Assembly (NCBI GenBank): GCA_015680685.1
Contig: MNCI01005034.1
Span: 161,559 to 225,558, forward strand
Direction of reading: 5' to 3'
DNA: 64,000 bases
DNA from: Gnetum montanum
Taxonomy: Eukaryota > Streptophyta > Gnetopsida > Gnetales > Gnetaceae
The notes below the pieces were generated by a model. That model made no database searches. It had not been told where the DNA came from and saw only the letters and a program-made list of their open reading frames with translations. Numbering within the stretch: position 1 is the first letter of the stretch; each line of letters begins with the position of its first letter. Of the stretch, positions 50,101 to 61,039 are shown piece by piece. The position numbers and the translations under genes were made by a program.

Positions 50101-53100
50101 TAGAACTGCTTGGATTGGCTTCTATTTCAGATAAGCTCCAGGAATAGTGTCTTAGATGGTTTGGCCATGTCCAAAGAATTTCAAATAATGAATCTATCAG
50201 AAAAGGTTGCAACATTACAAGTCCAAGAAAGACACTAAAAAGAAGATGAAAATCAAAGATGATGTGCAAAACTGTAGATAGATAAAGATCTAGCTCTTAA
50301 TAGAGGCATATAGCAAAAGAGAACTCATGAAGCTGACAACATTTTGTTGGGACAAAGGCTAAGATGATGATGATGAGTTTGATTCCAATGACTTATGGAA
50401 CATTTACATTAGATGTGTCCAACTTTCTCCAACTAATGACAAAGCATATCAAAATTATCCTTTTTAAAAGTAAAGTTTTGTGAATAGTTTTCACACTCAT
50501 TTTTTAAACTCCATTGTTTCCAAATGACTTTGGTCTAAGAGTCTACTAGTTACTTTGATGGAGCTAGTGGATCTGATATTTCTCTAGTGAATCTAATGTT
50601 TCTCCCGTGGAACTACTCTCTTCAATTTTTAATGTAATTTCTCTAGAATTCCCCTATTGGGGATTCTATATTACCCCTAACTTCTTCAATGAATGTTGAA
50701 TTTCTGCTTCTTCTATTGATGCAGAAATTTCTATTGATTCTCAAAATGCATATTTACAAGCTTGTGAGAAACAATTTGTGACACCTTCTTCCAATTGTGT
50801 TGATGCAACTAAGACATCTAATTTTTTCCCCATGATGATGTATATGAGTCACTATTTTGTTAATCTTATATCATGATATGTGTTTATTCAAATTTTGAGT
50901 TACTTGCCTCATAATCAAAGTTTCACTTCGCAATTAAATGATGTGATTAAAAAGAACATGACATTCAAGTCCTTCATGCCAAGTATTACTCTCGTTTTTT
51001 TTTTCTACTTGTTGAGCAACACAATGCTGCAATGGTGCAACATATCCTAGATATACGATCATTTATACATAAGCATGCAGTGGCAATAATTCGTAAGTGA
51101 ACTCCAGATTTTTATGTCCATTCTGAAGAATAGTCTTAAGTTCCATGTTTTGTCAAGCTATTTAATCTTCCATTGATTTTTCAAAAAGCTGAATAGGAAA
51201 TTGTTAATTTTCTTCATCCCATTAAGCATAAGGAATTTTCAAAAAAGAATTAGTATCACAAATAGGTGGAAAAACTTATGTTCAGCCAATTACATATTAT
51301 AACCTTCCTAATTCTTGCAACTTTTTTCATAATGAATGCTACAGAAAAAATGAATGGTTACATCAAGGAAAATTATGGCTTCAGTCATGGAATATTGTAA
51401 CAGAGAATCTTCCTTTAAACAAAAGGCTCTTTCCAAAAACTATAAAAGAAAAAATCTTTGCTAAAGTTTGGTTGGACACATCAGGGAAAAAGCATTTTCA
51501 TTTACATTCTGTTGGATAAGGTTTTTATCTAGTACACAAAAGTATCTCTTCTTAGCTATTTCTATTCACTTAAAGAATCAAATTGCTAGAGCAAGAATGA
51601 GCTCTCATCATCTCCTCATTGAGACAAATCATTGGATCAATTTACCAAGCAAAGAACGTATTTGAAAACTTTGCAAGTAAAGCGTAGATGATGAAGAACA
51701 TATTTTTTTATTTTGCCCATCTTTGGCTCACATTCGAATGAATTATGCTACTAATTGTAATCTGCTGATTATTTTCTTTCAAATTAACCCTATCTTCATG
51801 GGGAATTATATCAATGATGTTTTCAACTTTCTTCAACAACACGTTGAGGCTTTGTAACCGTCCAACAACACCTTTGTGATTTCCTAGATGTAATAAAAAT
51901 TTCCAATTTCCAGTTTAATACTTGCCCTTTGCTCAAGAAAAAGATGTTGAGCAAAAGAAAAAACATGTTGAAGTTGAAAACAAAAACAATACAACATTTC
52001 TTTTTTGTAGACGTTTGTTAGTTGAAATCAATCTTCTTAACCATAAAAAAGAGTTAGTATTACAAGCAAGTGGGAAGAATTATATTCAGCCAATTACATA
52101 TTACAATCTTCCTAATTCTTGCAACTTTTGGCATCCTAAAGGACATTTGTATACTACTTGCCCTTTTCTGCTTAACAAAAAAGATGTCAAGGAAAAGAAA
52201 AAAGAACATGTTGAAGTTGAAGACAAAAAAAAAACAATATGAAGTCAAAGATATGAAAGATCAAGTTAATGTCAATGATAAGAATGATTCAACTGTAATA
52301 AAGAAACTATAGAAGACAGAAGCTTCTGCGAACATTTTTATGAGTACTACTAAGAGTATTGATCAATCTAGACAAATATAGCTTGCAAGATAAATTTTTC
52401 CTTATCTAACAAGAATACTGTTAACTCAAAAATTAAAATTGATATTGACAAGTGGGCTATATCTAATGGTAAAGATTCTTGATGTAGGGTCAATCATGAT
52501 AGACAATATGATAGAATTTGTGCCATCATTTTCTACTGGATCTTCATTTCCTACAAAAGTTGGTATTTCAAAAAAGCTTTCTATTACTACCTTGAATCCT
52601 TTTGCTATTTTAAGTTCAAGCAAAGTTGTTGAAAGTGATATAAATACTGTTAGAACTGGGATCTTCCTCCCTACTAACAATTAATTTCACTCCTTTGATT
52701 TTTTGAAGCATTATTTGTATGGTTGTACACCTAAGTAGATGTCCCTAAAATTGGGAAGTTTTTTTTTCCATGTTGTTTTTTGTGTTTTCTGCTATGTTAA
52801 GCACGTGATGTACAATAAATTTTTTTGTTCATTTGTAATATTATTTTTGAGGTCCAAAACTGGCCTTCACAAGCCCCATAACAACCCCCCCCCAGCGGCG
52901 CAAAAGAACAAACTTAGTTACCTTTATTGTTTTGTAGAGAAATCTCTTCTTCTTGTAACAAGCCAGGTAAATATATCAAATTATGTTTAATTAATTGAAC
53001 ATTTAACGTTGTAGCAAATTTTACCTGAAAGATGTTAACGATGCTCTTAAAACTACACCAAACAGAATTTTATCTTCAACTTTATACTCAAAACAACTTA

Positions 53101-56100
53101 ATGAAGATATTATATTAGAAAATTAGCTAAGAAAAACCATAATACTCTTATTTCTAATCTCCTGGTAAGATAAAATCTATCCTTTGGAGATTATACATAG
53201 TGGCCAACGTTAAATATGCGCTGCCCAAAATTTTTATTAGTTTCGTACTTTAATTACCCTTTATTATAAAGTAAAACAAGCTTCCACAAATTCCAATTTC
53301 AAGCATCATTTGGTTGCACAACGTATTCAATATCATACAACTAAAGTTCTTTCGCTGTTGTCAAATCATCCCATGCTTTGAAACATCGATCAAGACAAAC
53401 GTGATTTTTATAAAAAATAAAATTGCTTCCCAGCCCCTTTTGTGCAATAATTTTAAACTGAAACCCTTGTAATTTATTGAAATTTTAAATTCATATGGAA
53501 GTTGAACATTGTCTACTATAATCTAAGAATACGTAATTTAACAATTGCAAGAAAACCAGCATAATGACGTTACTCAGAAAAGGAAATATAGAGCAGACTC
53601 ATTGATGAATGAGAACTCTTACAGTATTTGTACTCATCAAGTGTTTCAATCCACACACACAAGAAACTAATACATTCTAAGCAAACAACTATCAAAGGAA
53701 AACGTAATTATCATTGAGATATAGCTGTTAACTTTCAAAACTTACCTCTACTTGGTACATTCAGTGAATCTTCCTCCTGAATCTTACGTCGGTAATCTTG
53801 TTCACATCTATCTAAAGCATGCAATTCATGGTACAATTCCTGAATACATCAAAGTTTAGAACACACAGCTATAGAAAAATGACCCATGTAGTTTTCATAT
53901 CACAAAAGCAATTCTATAAGCATGATGAAGTTCCTTAGGATTTAAAACCAAAGATTGAGATGCACTAGCCATGCACCATACTTATTCTGATCTGCCAAGG
54001 ATGACGAATTGAGGAAACATGGAACTTGTATTAATTATAAGAAACAATGAGCTGCCGTGGGACAAATTCAACCAAAGTTTCTGAATATTTTGAGATTTTT
54101 AACGTTACTATAATGTTGCCCATGAGTAACATGGCAACGCTAGTAATAAACTTCTTGGATGCTAATAATATTTCAATATTACATTCCATTTCATTCTTGG
54201 TTCTGTGAAAGGCAGGGAAGCACGATTTGAAACAAAACACTCTCTGAAACCAATTTGGATCCATGCCAGGAATGTCAAAATCAAGGTTGTTCTGTTGTTT
54301 AAGCATTAGAGCAAAGAGAAACAATACAATTATGATGTTAACTAAATTGCATAAAGCACGTGCAGTCAAAGTCACATTATATCATAGGTATCAAAAAGAA
54401 AATATTCAAATAGGGTTTATTGTCAGAAAAGTGAAGCCAAATCCTTTTATCTATCTTGTTTAATTTTATCTTTGTTGACTTAGTGTATCCCAGTATAACC
54501 CGATGTTGTTAAATATGCTTTTATGTAAATCATGTTGGGATAAAACTAAGTCAACGTAAACTAGGGGTTTTAAGGGTTTGTTACGGGTTTAACTCTTATG
54601 CTAATCATTGAGTAATTAAAAAAGGGAGGCATCGATGAGTAGACTTGTAAGGAGAGGTAAGGGTTTTAACTGCTACTTAGCTATTAAAGATGCCTTGTTT
54701 CTTCAGGTTGTTCTGTTTTGACAATAAAGATCTACCTGCCGGATATTGTCTGTGTTTCTGTGTTTGTTGTTTTTTTTTCCACTTATGTATATTTCTTTTT
54801 CTTATTTTATGTGTCTACATAAATCCATAAAAAGCAGTGTCAGAGTGCTGCAAAGTGTAGTAAACAATGCAGAAGTATGGTGAAAAGACAGTAGCAACTT
54901 GGTATCCTTGTTTTGGTGAGGCTCTTACTTTGGTAGGAGTTTGTTATCCTTTGTGCACAATGGAAAAAACAGACGTGACAGTAGAGATTCAACCGCTGAA
55001 CTTTTGGCTTTGGAAGGTCAAGGTGGAGCATTTATTGTATGTGCAAGATCTTGAACCATTTCTACAAGATCCAAAGTTAAAATCGGCTCCAATTCTAAGG
55101 AAGAATGGAGCAGAATGGATCAGAAGGCTCTAGCTATTGTTTGGCAGCATTCGAATGAAAGACTATGCATGAGTTGTGCAACAGACTAGAAAATCTATAC
55201 CAAGAAAAAATGTTGACTACTAGGGTGTTTCTTCTTTGAAAGTTACACATTTTGAAACTTGAAAAACTTGAAGGAGCAGAATTAATGCCTCTACAGTGGC
55301 AACACTTCCAACACTATTGTTTCATGTATGATTGCCATCACAATAAAGATATTTGAGAGCACAATGCAGTGACATTTCTCAATTCTTTGCCTGAATGGTG
55401 AAAAAGTTTAGTGATAACATAAGGAGCAATCCTCTCTCTAAACTTTGATGAAGTAGTTGGCGTTGTATTTGCTTAAAAACTTTGCTGTTCAGCACCTATT
55501 ATAAGCTATTCAGCACCTATTATTATACCTTTTTAAACAATAACAAATCTTTCATTAAACATACCGCTGTATGCTGCGCCAGTAACATCAAATATTGCAT
55601 AACAGCTTCAGCCTCTTCCTTTGATTGTCGATGTACAGCAACTTCTGTACCCAACCTGGAAAATCAGAGATTCAAATTAAACTACGAACAATTGAAAAAA
55701 GAAATCAAGATCATAAGATCCGAGAATTACTTTTCAAAGTAACGATCAAGTTGGTGCCATTGCGGGTCTTTGCAATGGTTGCCAAAACGAACTACCTCCC
55801 TTGCAAAAACCTTTAACTCTTTCCTGTTTCAAGAAATTGGGAAAGTACAAAATTAATCTAACAATTAACAAACAACTTGAATAATTTAAAATTTTGATAA
55901 AAAAATTGTAAATTATATTGGTTTCCTCCGAAAACTTACCGTTTGTCCAATGCTGCAATCCTCAGTAGTTCATCCATGTCATTTGATACAAGCCTCTGAA
56001 CACCATCAGATGGAAGAATTTCGTCTTTCAAAATTCGTATATTATCATCAGAAAGTGATTGTTTAAGGTTAGCACCTTTAACAATAGTGTTTGCAACCTC

Positions 56101-58497
56101 AAAGGCTAAAATTTCTATTTTATTGCCTTTGGTTGTCACTCCTGAAGCAAAGCCCCCAGAAATATTCAAACTTGTCACGCTGCTACCAAGTGTATCTAAC
56201 ATCTCCACAGCCTTTCCAAGCCCAGCAGTGCCTGCTCTTCCTAAAAGTGATCCCATTTCTGAAACCTGCTGCAGTTCTCAACATCACAAAACAAGAACAA
56301 AAAAAAAAGGTGGTTCTACAAAGTGAACAGAAAGCATGAAGAGGAAAATCCGTGAGGAGCCTTTGGTCATACCTAGAAATGAGACCATTTGTTTCTCTTA
56401 ACAAAGGGCCATGTTTTGAGAACGTTATATAAAAATGAAATATTTTATTTAAAACATATCTATTGCATGCTTATTTAAAGCATATTCATTGTCAACAGGC
56501 TCCCTTTAATCAAAGTTTACCAAGATGTCGCTGCATTTATCTGAAACAATGGCATGCTTACAAAACCGGCTCACATGCTATACTTTGAAAGTTCGGGATC
56601 TCAAAGTACTAATTACCATTCTTTTTATTACCATCAATGTGAAAAGTACAAATCTCAGCTGAATTAACTGAAGGATATGAGAAATGAAGCTTTACTCAGT
56701 TGCTCGGATCGAAGGCATGGAGGACCAAGAACAGAAGCTTCCTTCTACAACATACACCTATATCCAGGTCAACGGTAACTAATTCAACCCAAGATGACTT
56801 GAAGGTTAATATAAACTATCATTCTACTTTGCTGGAGTTTTGTTGAACTGACTTCTATGTTATAGCCTCATGGTAAGGGTATTGACATAGATACCACATG
56901 TCACAAGTTCAATTCCAGCAAGTTCAATTCCAGTGGGTAATGCTAAGTTATGAACAAATTCTATAAAAGGTAGTTTGAAACAGGTGTGGTCAAATAGAAC
57001 AAAGTGAGTCTCAGTGAACGTAATTAAAGACATTCAGTTTAAGCCATAGTTTAAACAGTCTGCTTAGATTTTCAAAAAAAGAAAAGTATCAAGGAACATA
57101 GCACGACAGGTATTTTCAAAAATTTGATATATTATTCCCACTTTTAGATATTTATAGATATTTTCCAGTTTTAATATTCATTGCATGTTTTCCAAGCTAA
57201 TAGTGTGACTCAATGTTAACGCACTGGCTTGTCAACCAATAGGTGGAAGTTTGAACGTCACCTAAATCATATGCTAGGATTAAATGTGGGTGTTAAGTAA
57301 TTAAATGTTGAGTTCAAAAGCCCAGAAGCTAGCTAGATATAACTGGCTTTGTTTTCTCTTCTTGCACATAATTTGTCCTTTGGTTCACATTTTTAAGGAT
57401 TTCACCTCAAGAAACAATCTCTCATTAACAGTACCTACCTCAAGAAACAATCTCTCGTTAACACTACCGAAATCGGTGAAAAGAAAGAATCATGGGCACC
57501 TCAAGTTGTTATGCAAATTTGTACTTTATAAGTTCAACGCCATCAATTGAAATCTCATAAGTAACATTCCTATACTCTAGTGGCTGTGAATTTTGAGTAT
57601 TATGGTCTGTCTATAATTTTGAGATTTTCGAAGAGATTCCAACAGCCTGAGAAAAAAGAGCATGTAATAACTAGCCAGCCACCTCTTTTCATGACAAATA
57701 AGTAAATGAATGCTTGCTCCACAAACAAAGGAAGAGTACCATAACACGCCCATAACCCAATTGAATCCATGTCAAGAAAATCTAATAATGATATCTGTAA
57801 CAACATGCTTTCGATGTAAGCACTCATTTATATGAGGTTTAGGCTTAATTTTGATTTTTTAAAGAACAGAGCTTCTACTCATGTATAACATTAAACTTGC
57901 ATGATCTCCAACTCTACCAAGACAAAATGCTTCTGATTTTGAAGGCTGTGAAATTCTCTATCCTTATTCATTTGCACAGTCAACATTATGTGGCAAATCA
58001 ATGCAACGTATACAACACTTGCAACGTATCCTGACTAATGAGCCTATAAACTTTTGATCTGAGAAACGTAAAACAATGATTTATGGTCAATTTAATCAAC
58101 TGGAAAATGGTGAGGGAAAGGATTTCAAATTCATTTAGGAATGAAACAATGGCCGCACCTTGGTTGCCCTTATTTTGGCCACCATTGTAGACTTTGCAAG
58201 TGTTCCGGTGGATTGCGTTGAAGGGCTCCTTGAAAGATAGCATGGTTCATCTTGGCCCAAAATGGTGTTAATGTACTCTTGATTTGTCAAAGAAAACCGT
58301 TCTTGTAATTCTTTCTCCATATTCTCTAAGTTCATATGAGCACTAATATTCAATGGAGAGGTTGATAGAATGGCTGTGGATTTGACCCCCTCTCCTGGTA
58401 AAAGATTATCCACAGGCTTCCTACCTTTATTTTCCTTAACGGATATGAGAAAACGGGAAGAATCCACAGCCGATGGTTTTGAACAAATTGATCCCAT
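35187..58497 (-). CDS. PSK SIMULATOR 1-like protein (DUF3475 and DUF668)
   Basis: Twelve coding exons on the minus strand, in transcript order: 58497-58159, 56265-55940, 55823-55731, 55655-55565, 53839-53746, 44164-44067, 43570-43501, 38650-38544, 38302-38186, 36034-35958, 35850-35806, 35724-35187 (TAG 35187-35189). They give 1995 bases and 664 residues, close to the usual size for this family. Phases agree at every junction. The N-terminus MGSICSKPS has Gly2 and Cys5, a likely myristoylation and palmitoylation site. DUF3475 lies at about residues 161-219 (KIEILAFEVANTIVKGANL ... DMDELLRIAALDKRKEL). A conserved middle follows (REVVRFGNHCKDPQW, KKHVRNLKKKSLW). DUF668 starts at about 388 (GPAGLALHYANIINQIDSLV) and runs to about 475. 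The tail has SPVRSPGKK and ends in PVIDFDIERTKALDVIDRVD. Family members promote growth and act with phytosulfokine signalling. That role is by family only. The exon 6 donor (GTCATT) is weak. Exon 2 has a CAGCAG double acceptor. Confidence 0.93.
36035..38185. other. Intron 9 of the PSI1-like gene
   Basis: 2.15 kb without recognisable coding sequence or transposon motif. It is AT-rich. The small open stretches on either strand have no homology signal that I can see. Confidence 0.5.
39340..42665 (+). mobile_element. Non-LTR retrotransposon (LINE) with endonuclease and RT, decayed
   Basis: Antisense to the host gene within intron 7. At about 39336-39475 a charged stretch resembles the end of an ORF1. 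Then comes an APE-type endonuclease remnant with an FVET stretch near 39590 and RTFRGIACSIKN at 39675-39715; a conserved C-terminal part, FTFTRHKGNSCIDLLLSTHD, lies at 40153-40212. The RT is at 41003-41797: FVDFSKAYDSV, then VKQGCPLSPILFSIFIDEL, then LFANDVALIA where FADD is usual. 41939-42481 is the C-terminal domain (QIARARMSSHHLL, then HIC and IEDEKH, with one zinc ligand lost). It ends near 'aaatttccagttt' at 42640-42655, also the end of the fragment at 51333-51915. Several stops and the D-to-N change show it is dead. Confidence 0.8.
41003..41797 (+). pseudogene. LINE reverse transcriptase fragment
   Basis: 264-codon open stretch, the best preserved part of the LINE at 39340-42665. It contains the RT blocks in order: DHLITLCYCVEKA, FIYFVDFSKAYDSV, IKVKQGCPLSPILFSIF, MFLFANDVALIA and FGMKVNIDRTKILV. 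The catalytic pair FADD is FAND, so the second active-site position has lost its first Asp. It probably encoded target-primed reverse transcription of the element RNA. The wording of these blocks (FVDFSKAYD, GCPLSP) is unlike the common plant L1 form (GLRQGDPLSP) and closer to Jockey/CR1/L2-like clades. Confidence 0.85.
44880..45120 (+). mobile_element. Plant L1-like LINE C-terminal remnant
   Basis: The + strand reads WTWIGESLRINKNWNTLAAY followed by IFQIWKERNRIAFEG, the WxxRN-type signature common at the end of plant L1 element polymerase reading frames (the region following the RT zinc-binding part). Only about 60 codons remain. Confidence 0.6.
46085..47145 (+). mobile_element. RTE-type LINE remnant, copy 1
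   Basis: The decayed + frame shows IFIDLK, then an ITIGLHQRSRLSPHLFAIVM block (RTE elements have GLHQGSALSPYLF). From 46800 come the typical end blocks for the RTE C-terminus (FGHIQRR-like near 46940, RPK-like near 47005). It ends in a short GATGAT run near 47130-47140, as RTE elements do. Heavy decay is evident. Confidence 0.65.
49545..50370 (+). mobile_element. RTE-type LINE remnant, copy 2, with internal deletion
   Basis: Starts with MYEGATTRIKTTYAV and FPIRVYLHQ, matching the RTE block before SALSPYLF, but the frame then breaks. The C-terminal part near 50030-50240 encodes the WFGHVQRI and RPRKTLK type end. It closes with ATGATGATGATGAG at 50366-50380. Confidence 0.7.
50500..52700 (+). 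mobile_element. LINE ORF1-like zinc-knuckle region, partly tandem-duplicated
   Basis: Two related ORF1 pieces. The second (51922-52242) is open, with YYNLPNSCNFWHPKGHLYTTCPF, a degenerate CCHC knuckle, then KKDVKEKKKEHVEVEDKKK. The first has the same 'cagccaattacatatta' approach at 51283-51300 and 'cttgcaactttt' at 51314-51325. It is interrupted at 51333 by a LINE 3' tail and resumes at 51917 with the 'acttgccctt' knuckle end and the Lys/Glu tail. Upstream (50900-51250) broken frames read VPCFVKLFNLPLIFQKAE. It probably represents the ORF1 that goes with the LINE at 39340-42665. Confidence 0.55.
51333..51915 (+). mobile_element. LINE 3' end fragment inserted into ORF1-like sequence
   Basis: Homologous to 42080-42655: the same QKYLF.AI.IHL.NQIARARMSS block (translated at 51530-51605) and the same end 'aaatttccagttt'-like sequence at about 51898-51914. 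It is truncated at its 5' side, as LINE insertions usually are. Both flanks belong to a zinc-knuckle ORF1. Confidence 0.75.
54474..54555. repeat. Inverted repeat at the copia-like LTR start
   Basis: GTTGACTTAG...ATCCCA (54474-54492) pairs with TGGGAT...CTAAGTCAAC (54536-54555), nearly perfect over 19 bases, with a loop of about 43 bases. Confidence 0.65.
54533..55430 (+). mobile_element. Ty1/copia remnant: 5' LTR, primer site and gag start
   Basis: A likely LTR starts TGTTGGGATAA at 54533 and ends AAAGCA at 54836, followed by 'gtgtcagagtgctg' (54837-54850), a worn version of the initiator-Met primer site of copia elements. The + frame at 54970-55135 reads TVEIQPLNFWLWKVKVEHLL then QDLEPFLQDPKL, the usual copia gag opening. 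Broken frames to 55430 retain the SLPEW-like block near 55385-55400. pol is absent. It lies in intron 4, antisense to the PSI1-like gene. Confidence 0.65.
56858..56960 (+). mobile_element. tRNA-derived SINE-like head 1
   Basis: A-box-like TAGCCTCATGG at 56862-56872 and a B-box-like AAGTTCAATTCC that is directly duplicated (about 56909-56938). The spacing suits an RNA polymerase III promoter. No cloverleaf can be folded and no clear tail was seen. Confidence 0.4.
57190..57300 (+). mobile_element. tRNA-derived SINE-like head 2
   Basis: 'gactcaatgttaacgcactgg' followed by 'cttgtcaaccaataggtggaa' and GTTTGAACGTCACC resembles the head of plant SINEs (A box, intervening part, B box). Decayed and lacking a clear tail. 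Confidence 0.45.
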
Positions 58498-60420
58498 CCT
58501 GCTTGTAATCAGTCTATGAAGTACATCACATGTTCAAGAACTTCTTTATGGAAAAAGCATCCTAGTAAACAGCTTATTGTGTGCCTAAAAACAAGGTTAT
58601 CATAGCTGCACCTGCAGGGTAACGCAGCAAGAAGAATAATTGCTGACAGGCTTACTCGTTTTAAAAGTCCATTCAAACGACCATGGAAGCATAGATCCAG
58701 TGAAAAAATAAGTTTCTTATAGGCAACCGAATATGCTTTGAAACTTATAGAGAAAGTGACATGGTGCAATTCTCCTCACGCAGAAATATTATCTCTGCTT
58801 CATCGAAGTGCCCTTTTCATTCTTTACGCGAGACGTCCTCAATCCTTGACAAAGCCCTAACTGAAGACGTAGCAGCCGGTTACCAAAATAAATATCCTGT
58901 AGCTGCGCCGAATATCGTGCAGCCTAAGGCGTGGAAATGCATAAAAGAGCACAGCAAGTCCCGAGAATAAATCCGGAGGAACAACTACTTCAAGCACTTG
59001 GCTAACACTGAAATCCTTAGTGGTTCTCCACAATAAATGTCCAAGCCTCCCATCACAGCTTTCTTTCAAGAACCATTCAACCCAATCCCGCAACTCTGCT
59101 TTAAATAATATATCGGTGAGCCAGATGATCGCAGATCCGAAGCATGCATCATTTAATTTTGATGGCAATCTCAAACAAATATTTTTTATAATAAATTTAA
59201 TTTACTTTAATCTCCAGAAATGAATCATGTTTTAAGACTCCGTGCATGCTTTGCAGTTTTCAATTCAGACAAGTTCCAACTGGAAATCCAACGACAGCTG
59301 AAAACTTTATTTAATGAATTAGCAAACAAACATTGGAATAAAATCTAATCGAAAGCAACTCAAACTTAAAATGCGGAGGGTTTCACTTCCAAATAACAAA
59401 AAGAAATCAAAAATCAAAGGAAAACAATAAAATCGACCGGAAGAGACGAAAAAATAAACACAGAGCCGCACCACGCGAGTGGCTCCCGGTTTGGATTTGT
59501 CGATCTTCGGAGGCTGCGGGTGCCGAGAGAACTTGCGCCAAATTTTTTCCATTTTCATCCTCCAACATGCGTGCGGAATTTCCTGAAGTCTCAAAATCTA
59601 TCGGCAAAATCCTCGGCCGCTTCTGCAAAATCGTCTACTCATCAGATGCATGCTAAACGACGGCCAGCAGTCTCTGGCAAGCACAAGCACAGCACAAGTA
59701 CGCACTCTATCCCCACAGGTACTGGAAAGGGAGGCGGCGCGTGCAAATCTGACCAGAGTTGGAACGCATGAAACCCCTGCTTACGAGCAGTACAAATTAG
59801 CAAGAAAAAAATGTCTGCATCATCATCGTCGTCGTCATCATCGCGAACTTGCAATTTGACCGACTCCGCGCTCCCTTCCTCGCGGCCTTATAAGGACTGC
59901 GAGAAATGGTCGTCCTTGTCCTGTTCCGAGCCGTCGAAAACCGCGGCGTTTGACGCGACCGAGCCACCAAAAACACGCGTAGGCAAACAAATATTCAACG
60001 AAAAAATATCAGCTCATCTAACCAGAACCTTTCCAGCTTTGCAACATATAATAAACCTGCGAGCCGAAATTTCGCGATCTCTGCAACATAAACCTGCGCC
60101 GCTGCTGCCCACACCATAGTTTTTCAAACCCTGGAGCTCTGCTTCATTCTCATTCCGCTCCAGAGTCCGACAAAATTCCGCGTTCCGTGACGGCCGCCGC
60201 GTGATACAAAAATTGAAAAAAACAAACAGAAAACGATTCACGAGCGAGCGAGCGAAGGGAAAAAACAGATCCACTTACTACTGTGTGCGCAAGAATCGTT
60301 GTGTTAATGCACAAAGCGAACACACGTTTGAACGCGCATTCGGCAACAATTTTCTGGTCAAAGCCTGGAAAAGTGGGGGCGACTTTCCATTGCGTTTGGG
60401 TCTGCAACTAGCGATGACTT
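58498..60420 (-). promoter_or_regulatory. 5' UTR and promoter region of the PSI1-like gene
   Basis: Upstream (on the minus strand) of the start codon at 58497. GC content and CpG rise between about 59450 and 60420, unlike anything nearby, and fall again beyond. A TTATAAGG at 59887-59894 could act as a TATA element on either strand. There is a TCA/TCG triplet run (59817-59843) and a GAGC repeat (60240-60256). Genes of this family often have a 5' UTR intron, so transcription may start in the GC-rich block with an intron before 58497. No coding frame here has recognisable homology. Confidence 0.4.
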
Positions 60421-61039
60421 CTTGGCACAGGGCCCGCCCAGCGCTGTGCGCTGGAATCAAGCTTTTGGATCGATTTTGTTCTGCAAAATAATTCTGATGT
60501 GATTTTTGCGGTTTCATGTCGAGTAAAGTATCGTGACATGGCTCCAGGATGAGTTAAATGCTTGGATTTGGTCTAAAGTACACCTTTTTTTCGGGTCTGC
60601 GCCCACTGGCTGAACAACACGACGACTTTCCTTGAACACAAAGTCTGAAGGATCTTCAATGTCGTATTAAAAAGCCTCTCACGCAAGGTTGGTCTGGTCG
60701 TTGCGAGTTGGAAATTTGAATTAGGAGATGCTGCAGCAACTTTAATGAAGTGCCAGCTTTTCACACTTCCCGGGATCTGCGTGGGTTGGATTAACGGAGG
60801 AATGTCCAGGCTATGGTAGGTAGGTCACCATTCAGGAAGGTTGTTTAACTCACATGCCTAACTACTACTCGGTGGATTTTGAAGTTCAATTTTAGGTATC
60901 TTTCAAGATTTTATTTAATTTTTTAATAAAAGAGTTTTGAAGACAGTGAGATGAGATGAGAACAATTGGCTCCCGGAGTTGGAAGTGGTATGAAAGTCAT
61001 GTTTGTTTTAAAAAGAAAATAAATATAACAAGGAATTTA
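60421..61039. other. No feature seen
   Basis: Transition from the GC-richer promoter block to AT-rich repeat DNA. No gene or element was recognised. Confidence 0.5.

Larger units (their letters stand above)
44165..53745. other. Intron 5 of the PSI1-like gene, 9.6 kb retroelement graveyard
   Basis: The longest intron. It holds the L1-like tail (44880-45120), two RTE-type LINE ends (46085-47145 and 49545-50370) and the ORF1/LINE-tail nest (50500-52700), all on the strand opposite the gene. Between them (45121-46084, 47146-49544 and 52701-53745) no gene or element was recognised. 45260-45680 has cysteine/histidine-rich broken frames that may be another LINE tail. Confidence 0.7.

Noticed and set aside
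56862-56940. tRNA gene candidate
   Set aside because: A- and B-box-like strings are present, but no acceptor stem, anticodon arm or complete cloverleaf forms. Treated as SINE-like.
59811-60119. + strand frame beginning with a Ser run
   Set aside because: Translation of a TCA/TCG microsatellite and promoter DNA. No recognisable domain, and it lies in the presumed control region of the minus-strand gene.
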